From Methanosarcinales archaeon (GTDB taxonomy: Archaea; Halobacteriota; Methanosarcinia; Methanosarcinales; Methanogasteraceae), in assembly GCA_030672605.1 (NCBI GenBank), contig DAOVGE010000015.1:1-9165 (forward strand): a stretch of 9,165 nucleotides of DNA, read 5' to 3'. The notes beneath the pieces were generated by a model. It had not been told where the DNA came from. It saw only the letters and a list, made by a program, of their open reading frames with translations, and searched no databases. The position numbers and the translations under genes were made by a program. Shown here piece after piece: positions 5,577 through 9,165 of the stretch (the first letter of the stretch is position 1; each line of letters opens with the position of its first letter).

Positions 5577-5612
5577 TATTTATTATGCACACAGGATAGT
5601 AAGCAGGAGGAT
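5577..5612 (+). promoter_or_regulatory. Proximal TATA box and strong ribosome-binding site of the dehydrogenase
   Basis: TATTTATTA (5577-5585) is a fair archaeal TATA box, predicting a start near 5605 and a very short leader. AGGAGGAT (5605-5612) is a near-perfect Shine-Dalgarno sequence five bases before the ATG at 5618. The proximity means a transcript from this box would barely contain the site, so the upstream box near 5338 may be the main promoter. Confidence 0.5.
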
Positions 5613-5617
5613 CTGAT

Positions 5618-8356
5618 ATGAACCGAATTGAAAAAGCACTCCGGAACGTCAGAGGCGAGGTATACACCGATACCCCTACGTTATACTGCTATTCAACCGA
5701 TGCGAGCATCTACCGGATCGTGCCCTCTGCAGTCGTCTGCCCTCTCGATGCGCACGATGTGAGAATCGCTGTTAAGGTGGCGGGAGTGCTCGGAATTCCG
5801 GTGACAGCCCGTGCTGCAGGGACCAATCTCGCTGGAAGCTCGCTTGGCACAGGGATTATCCTCGATCTCTCGAAGAATATGAACAAAATCCTCGGAATCG
5901 TGCAGGGTGGGGTGGGGGATCAGGATTTCTTTGTGGATGTTGAGCCAGGAGTCGTATTCAACGATATTCAGGCATATTTAGGCGAGAAGGGGCTGTTTCT
6001 CCCGCCAGACCCATCGAGTTCTGAGATCTGCATGATCGGTGGTAACCTCGGAACGAAGGCTAGCGGCGCAAGATCCGTGAAATACGGAACAATTGACGAT
6101 TATGTGGCTGGTGTCGAGTTTGTGACCGCTGATGGCGAGATCATCGACACCACTCTTGCAAAAACCATCCCTGATCGGATATCAAAGGGTTTGCTTGGGC
6201 TCAAAGAGAGAATACTCGCCGATTCCGATACAATCGCACGTCTTGAGTCGAAACGGGGCGTAAAGACTGCGAGCGGATACAATATCAGGGCGATCTTCGA
6301 TTACGAGGAAATCGGAGATGTGATTACGCATCTGATGTCGGGCAGCGTCGGAACACTCGGCATATTCACGAAGATACGGCTGAAAGTTCTCCCGATCACA
6401 TCAGGGAGGTCCATCAGCGCGATATATTTCAAAAATCTATACGACGCCGGTGATGCTGTGCAACACATCAGAGAACTCGGTCCTGTCAAGATCGAGATGA
6501 TGGACTCGACATCCCTTGCGATCGTCGCGTCGGAATATCCGGATATGGGAGTTCCGGAGGGTGCGAGTGCGCTCTTTGTTGAATTTGAAGGGGATCAGCT
6601 GGAATCAAAGATTCGCGACCTTGAAGAACTGATTGGTGCGCGGTATGATATCTTCGGCGAGGTTGCTTCCGAATCAGCAGACCTGGAAGCGCAGGAGCGG
6701 GTATGGGCGGTCAGAAAAGCACTTGTTCCGATTCTGACAAACTACGACTCCGATACGAAGCCTGATGCGTTCATAGATGACGTTGCTGTTGCCGTATCCG
6801 ATCTTGCGCCGCTGATTAGTGACCTGCACGAGATATTCGACGAATATGATATAGTCTCTGCGATCTACGGGCACGCAGGGTCTGGGAATCTGCATATCCG
6901 ACCGATGCTGAACTTGAACGACCCGAAGAACATCGATCTACTCCCGGAACTGGTGAACCGCGTCTACGATGTTGTATTCAAGTACAACGGTACCATGACC
7001 GGCGAGCATGGAATGGGGCGTCTCAGGACGATGTTTCTTGAAAAGGAGTGGGGCGAGAGGATATATGGCTACATGCTCCAGATCAAGGAGCTATTCGACC
7101 CGGATTGCGTCCTGAACCCTGATGTTATGTTCGGCGATCGGAAGATAACAGACGATATAAAATATCCGACAGAATATATAAACCAGTTCGAAAAACCATG
7201 CGTCAATTGCGGGTACTGCAAATCAGTCTGCCCGATATCAATCACGATGGGGGGCGAAACGGGTTCGAGGTCTTTTCTGCAACTCGCAAGGTTCAGGAAG
7301 CTTAAAAACCCGACGGCAGCAGAGTCGCGCCGCGCAGGAGAGCTGCTCGGAATGTGCCTCGGCTGCCTCAGGTGTGCAACCAGATGCCCGAGCCACGCAA
7401 GTGTTGGAGATGTGTTATTTTCACAGAAGACCCCGCCCGTGTATATCAGGAAGGCGATGGGTATATGGGCATCCGATTTCAATCGATTCGGCAGGTATTC
7501 GCGGTTCTTCGGAAGAATCGCACGTCCTGCTGCGGGGGCGGTTCTGAGAAGGGATCTTCCGAAAATGAGGAAGAAACTACCGGTATTTGAGGATTACGTG
7601 CAGGATCCGGATGCGATGAACGTTGCAGTCTTTATGGGCTGTGCGTCTGCGATACTTGATGATGGCGTCCTCGATTCGATGATTCGGGTGCTGAAGAAGA
7701 GCGGGTTTAATGTCAATGTTTTGGAGCATAACTGCTGCGGACTCCCGATGATCGAGGAGGGGCTTTACGATCTGGCAAAGGATACTGCACGAAAAGTTGT
7801 CACAGCATTCGCATCTGCATCCACATCCGCAGATCAGAGCTACGACGCAATCGTCACGGCATGTGCATCCTGCACGATGATGCTCAAGCGATTCGGGGGG
7901 CTGCTTGCAGAGGAGGATGAGGAAGTTCGCGATGCCGCAGCGAGGGTATCCGCGATCACATACGATATCGGAGAGTTTCTGGCAAAGTTTGTGGACGAGG
8001 CGGTCTTTTCAAAAGAAAAACTGGATATTCGTGTAGTATACCACAATCCATGCCATCTTGCTGCTGCCGGGGTTAAGGACAGTTCCCGGGTACTGGGGCG
8101 GATCGTATCTGAGTTTGCTGAGCTTTCTGATGGATGCTGCGGCGGGGCGGGAGCGTACAGTTTCCTGCATTCGGGTAGCTCTGATAGAATATTCGACCGG
8201 AAGATTGAGGAGATTCGCAGAATCGATCCGGATGTGGTCGTCACCACCTGTCCGAGCTGCGAACTTCAGTTCAGGCACGGGCTTGCGAGGAATGATATGA
8301 GGTGTGATGTTATGAACATCGTCGAGGTGGTGGATCTGTATTACCAGCGTGCATAA
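5618..8356 (+). CDS. Fused FAD / Fe-S 2-hydroxyacid (D-lactate or glycolate) dehydrogenase
   Basis: This 912-aa protein joins a GlcD/Dld-like flavoprotein to a GlcF-like Fe-S subunit. The PCMH-type FAD-binding domain is N-terminal: RAAGTNLAGSSLGTG (65-79), GGNLGTKASGARSVKYG (141-157) and SGSVGTLGIFTKIRLKVLP (241-259). The FAD-oxidase C domain follows with GHAGSGNLHIRPM (418-430) and GEHGMGRLR (462-470). Next is a two-cluster ferredoxin segment: C528, C531, C534, C538 and C580, C583, C586, C590. Two CCG domains end the protein, one with C675, C706-C707, C749-x2-C752, the other with C812, C840-C841, C878-x2-C881; such domains (HdrB, GlpC, LutA) hold non-canonical clusters or interact with electron carriers. 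It should oxidise a 2-hydroxyacid, probably D-lactate or glycolate, and pass electrons through Fe-S clusters to a quinone-like or other carrier; substrate choice is inferred. No signal peptide or membrane helix is visible. The ATG at 5618 has AGGAGGAT upstream. Confidence 0.93.
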   Translation: MNRIEKALRNVRGEVYTDTPTLYCYSTDASIYRIVPSAVVCPLDAHDVRIAVKVAGVLGIPVTARAAGTNLAGSSLGTGIILDLSKNMNKILGIVQGGVGDQDFFVDVEPGVVFNDIQAYLGEKGLFLPPDPSSSEICMIGGNLGTKASGARSVKYGTIDDYVAGVEFVTADGEIIDTTLAKTIPDRISKGLLGLKERILADSDTIARLESKRGVKTASGYNIRAIFDYEEIGDVITHLMSGSVGTLGIFTKIRLKVLPITSGRSISAIYFKNLYDAGDAVQHIRELGPVKIEMMDSTSLAIVASEYPDMGVPEGASALFVEFEGDQLESKIRDLEELIGARYDIFGEVASESADLEAQERVWAVRKALVPILTNYDSDTKPDAFIDDVAVAVSDLAPLISDLHEIFDEYDIVSAIYGHAGSGNLHIRPMLNLNDPKNIDLLPELVNRVYDVVFKYNGTMTGEHGMGRLRTMFLEKEWGERIYGYMLQIKELFDPDCVLNPDVMFGDRKITDDIKYPTEYINQFEKPCVNCGYCKSVCPISITMGGETGSRSFLQLARFRKLKNPTAAESRRAGELLGMCLGCLRCATRCPSHASVGDVLFSQKTPPVYIRKAMGIWASDFNRFGRYSRFFGRIARPAAGAVLRRDLPKMRKKLPVFEDYVQDPDAMNVAVFMGCASAILDDGVLDSMIRVLKKSGFNVNVLEHNCCGLPMIEEGLYDLAKDTARKVVTAFASASTSADQSYDAIVTACASCTMMLKRFGGLLAEEDEEVRDAAARVSAITYDIGEFLAKFVDEAVFSKEKLDIRVVYHNPCHLAAAGVKDSSRVLGRIVSEFAELSDGCCGGAGAYSFLHSGSSDRIFDRKIEEIRRIDPDVVVTTCPSCELQFRHGLARNDMRCDVMNIVEVVDLYYQRA

Positions 8357-8390
8357 ATTAATATGAACTGATCACAAGGAAGATCATCAG
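8353..8390 (+). promoter_or_regulatory. Possible promoter with inverted repeat for the NifX-like gene
   Basis: ATAAATTAAT (8353-8362), overlapping the dehydrogenase stop codon, resembles an archaeal TATA box. CTGAT (8368-8372) and ATCAG (8386-8390), together with the overlapping TGATC/GATCA pair, form an inverted repeat around the predicted start near 8385. It is suggestive only; the gene could also be read through from the dehydrogenase 76 bases upstream. Confidence 0.3.
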
Positions 8391-8432
8391 ACAGACATAC
8401 GTAAACACGTTACAAACAGGAGAGAACAAGAG

Positions 8433-8795
8433 ATGAAGGTATGTATCCCAACAGAAGGAGACGGCGGAATCGAGGATTCCGTCGGGCAGCATTTCGGCAG
8501 AGTTCCGACGTACACCGTAGTAGATACTGATACCGACGACGTGGAAGTATTTCAGAATACCAGCGAGCACAGAGGCGGCGCGGGACTGCCCCCGGACATA
8601 ATATCAAAGACAGGTACGCACATCATGCTCTGTGGCGGGCTTGGACCGAAAGCGGTCACGATGTTTGAGCAGTTCGGAATCGACGTCTTCGTTGGCGCGC
8701 AGGGCACAGTGCGTGATGCGATCGAGGCGTGGAAGCAGGGATCGCTCATGGAGGCGACTGACGAGAACGCATGCAGGGAGCACAGGCATCACTAA
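8433..8795 (+). CDS. NifX/NifB C-terminal-like protein (dinitrogenase Fe-Mo cofactor family)
   Basis: This 120-aa protein matches the NifX/NafY/NifB-C-terminal family, small proteins that bind Fe-S or Fe-Mo cluster precursors; many archaeal members occur without nitrogenase and have no known job. It starts MKVCIPTEGDGG, then GQHFGRVPTYTVVD (18-31) and GLPPDIISKTGTHIMLCGGLGP (51-72), with GAQGTVRDAIEAWKQGSL (88-105) closing the fold. Likely cluster or metal ligands are C4, H20, C67 and the C-terminal C-R-E-H-R-H-H tail (C114, H117, H119, H120). The ATG at 8433 has AGGAGA about 11 bases upstream. It follows the multi-cluster dehydrogenase by 76 bases in the same direction. No nif structural gene is in the window, so a nitrogenase role is not supported; a role in Fe-S or metal handling is only inference. 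Confidence 0.9.
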   Translation: MKVCIPTEGDGGIEDSVGQHFGRVPTYTVVDTDTDDVEVFQNTSEHRGGAGLPPDIISKTGTHIMLCGGLGPKAVTMFEQFGIDVFVGAQGTVRDAIEAWKQGSLMEATDENACREHRHH

Positions 8796-8837
8796 ATCAT
8801 AGACTCGCGGTTGTGGGGGGCTTTCGCGTGTGGGGTG

Positions 8838-8910
8838 TCTCCACCCAATCGTTAGAATTGGAGTGGTGGGAGATATAAAATAGTTTTAGCGTCTGCCCCT
8901 CTCCCACCAC
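8838..8910. promoter_or_regulatory. Three-arm alternative hairpin region with embedded TATA box
   Basis: GTGGTGGGAGA (8863-8873) is perfectly complementary to TCTCCCACCAC (8900-8910) across a 26-base loop. It is also complementary, with one bulge, to TCTCCACC (8838-8845), which can close over the small CCAAT/ATTGG hairpin (8845-8849 with 8857-8861). The two pairings exclude each other. TATAAAATA (8874-8882) in the loop is an excellent TATA box. A second box, TATAAAT, lies at 8934-8940. This is either the 3' end structure of the NifX-like transcript or a control region reading rightwards. Confidence 0.5.
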
Positions 8911-8933
8911 ATTACACTATGACGGTTTGGGCA

Positions 8934-8940
8934 TATAAAT
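8934..8940 (+). promoter_or_regulatory. TATA box reading toward the right-hand repeat
   Basis: TATAAAT preceded by GGGCA (8929-8933) fits an archaeal promoter, predicting initiation near 8963, just before repeat copy 2. Whether the repeat is transcribed, or a gene lies beyond the window, cannot be seen. Confidence 0.35.
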
Positions 8941-8982
8941 GTTTGTGCTGCGCGGGGCTTTGAGATGCTTGTTTGCTGACGC

Positions 8983-9165
8983 GAAATTTCCTGATTCTGA
9001 TAGATTCTGTGGTTTCCAACCTTGCCAACCTTTGCGCCCTTGCGCCCTCGCGTCTTTGCGTTTCTCTGATTTAACGAGAAAGTCGCAGAGACGAGAAAGA
9101 CGAAGGAGTGGCGCCCGCGATTGCTGCAACACGAGGGCAGGCTACTGCTATCGACCACAGAAAAC
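8983..9165. repeat. Dispersed repeat element, copy 2 (right flank, runs off the window)
   Basis: This is the same element as 35-209, in the same orientation. Differences are an extra 9-bp CCAACCTTG unit, one missing base in the purine-rich part, a changed order of the four 8-bp units at 9030-9061 (CTTTGCGC, CCTTGCGC, CCTCGCGT, CTTTGCGT), and about six substitutions. The conserved end ACAGAAAAC coincides with the window edge, so its true right boundary is not visible. Confidence 0.85.

Larger units (their letters stand above)
5312..5617. other. AT-rich control region upstream of the dehydrogenase (306 bp)
   Basis: The gap contains a 7-bp tandem (GAGCGTC twice, 5316-5329), a TATA-like box, two palindromic sites, a 16-bp direct repeat and a promoter-proximal TATA box, listed separately. 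It also holds an 87-codon open frame (5358-5621) whose stop overlaps the next ATG as ATGA. That frame has no convincing ribosome-binding site and reads straight through the palindromes and repeats. I judge it more likely a leader than a gene, but translation is not excluded. Confidence 0.5.

Noticed and set aside
5358..5621. 87-codon open frame ending in an ATGA overlap with the dehydrogenase
   Set aside because: Not called as a gene: there is no clear ribosome-binding site and it consists of palindromes and a direct repeat. Kept as a question in the findings.
8939..9165. Open + frame from the ATG at 8939 through repeat copy 2 to the window end
   Set aside because: The ATG overlaps the TATA-like box, no ribosome-binding site precedes it, and the frame reads repeat DNA that is not kept in frame between copies.
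1..9165. CRISPR array, tRNA, rRNA or transposase
   Set aside because: No regularly spaced 25-40 bp direct repeats, no tRNA-like TTC-arm and cloverleaf, and no DDE or tyrosine recombinase motifs were found. The 8-9 bp unit arrays are far too short to be CRISPR.

Overview
The window looks like a piece of an archaeal chromosome, most likely euryarchaeal. The evidence is archaeal-type ribosomal proteins uL3 and uL4, a eukaryotic/archaeal-class release factor aRF1 (NIKS, YxCxxxF and GGQ motifs), TATA-type rather than -35/-10 promoters, and Shine-Dalgarno sequences matching the archaeal 16S 3' end. A methanogen/ANME/Archaeoglobi-like anaerobe would fit the cysteine-rich FAD/Fe-S oxidoreductase, but the lineage below Euryarchaeota is a guess. 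All recognisable genes are on the + strand.

Layout. (1) 35-209: a roughly 175-bp non-coding element. A second copy in the same orientation starts at 8983 and runs off the right edge, so the window is bracketed by direct copies of one dispersed repeat. (2) 264-823: two small unrecognised genes, a 99-aa membrane protein with a Cys-rich tail and a 58-aa His-rich coiled-coil protein, each followed by a convincing hairpin terminator. (3) 824-1241: intergenic, holding terminators, a diverged element of similar architecture to the flanking repeat, and the promoter for the translation genes. (4) 1242-5311: a tight four-gene translation operon, rpl3 - rpl4 - APH-type phosphotransferase - aRF1. The usual archaeal continuation after rpl4 (rpl23, rpl2, rps19 and onward) is absent. 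(5) 5312-5617: an AT-rich control region with nested palindromes and a 16-bp direct repeat. (6) 5618-8356: a 912-aa fused FAD/Fe-S 2-hydroxyacid dehydrogenase combining GlcD-like and GlcF-like parts. (7) 8433-8795: a small NifX/NifB-C-terminal-like (dinitrogenase Fe-Mo cofactor family) protein. (8) 8796-8982: intergenic DNA with overlapping alternative hairpins and two TATA boxes, then the second repeat copy.

How it fits together. The rpl3-aRF1 block joins ribosome assembly and translation termination, with an uncharacterised kinase-fold protein between them. The oxidoreductase and the NifX-like protein form a second unit with its own promoter(s). The oxidoreductase needs several Fe-S clusters and the NifX-like family binds Fe-S or metal clusters, so a helper role is imaginable but not shown. 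No tRNA, rRNA, CRISPR array, transposase or integrase was seen. The most unusual items are the 58-aa duplicated His-coil protein, the interrupted S10-type ribosomal operon with its embedded kinase-like gene, and the layered palindromes upstream of the dehydrogenase.
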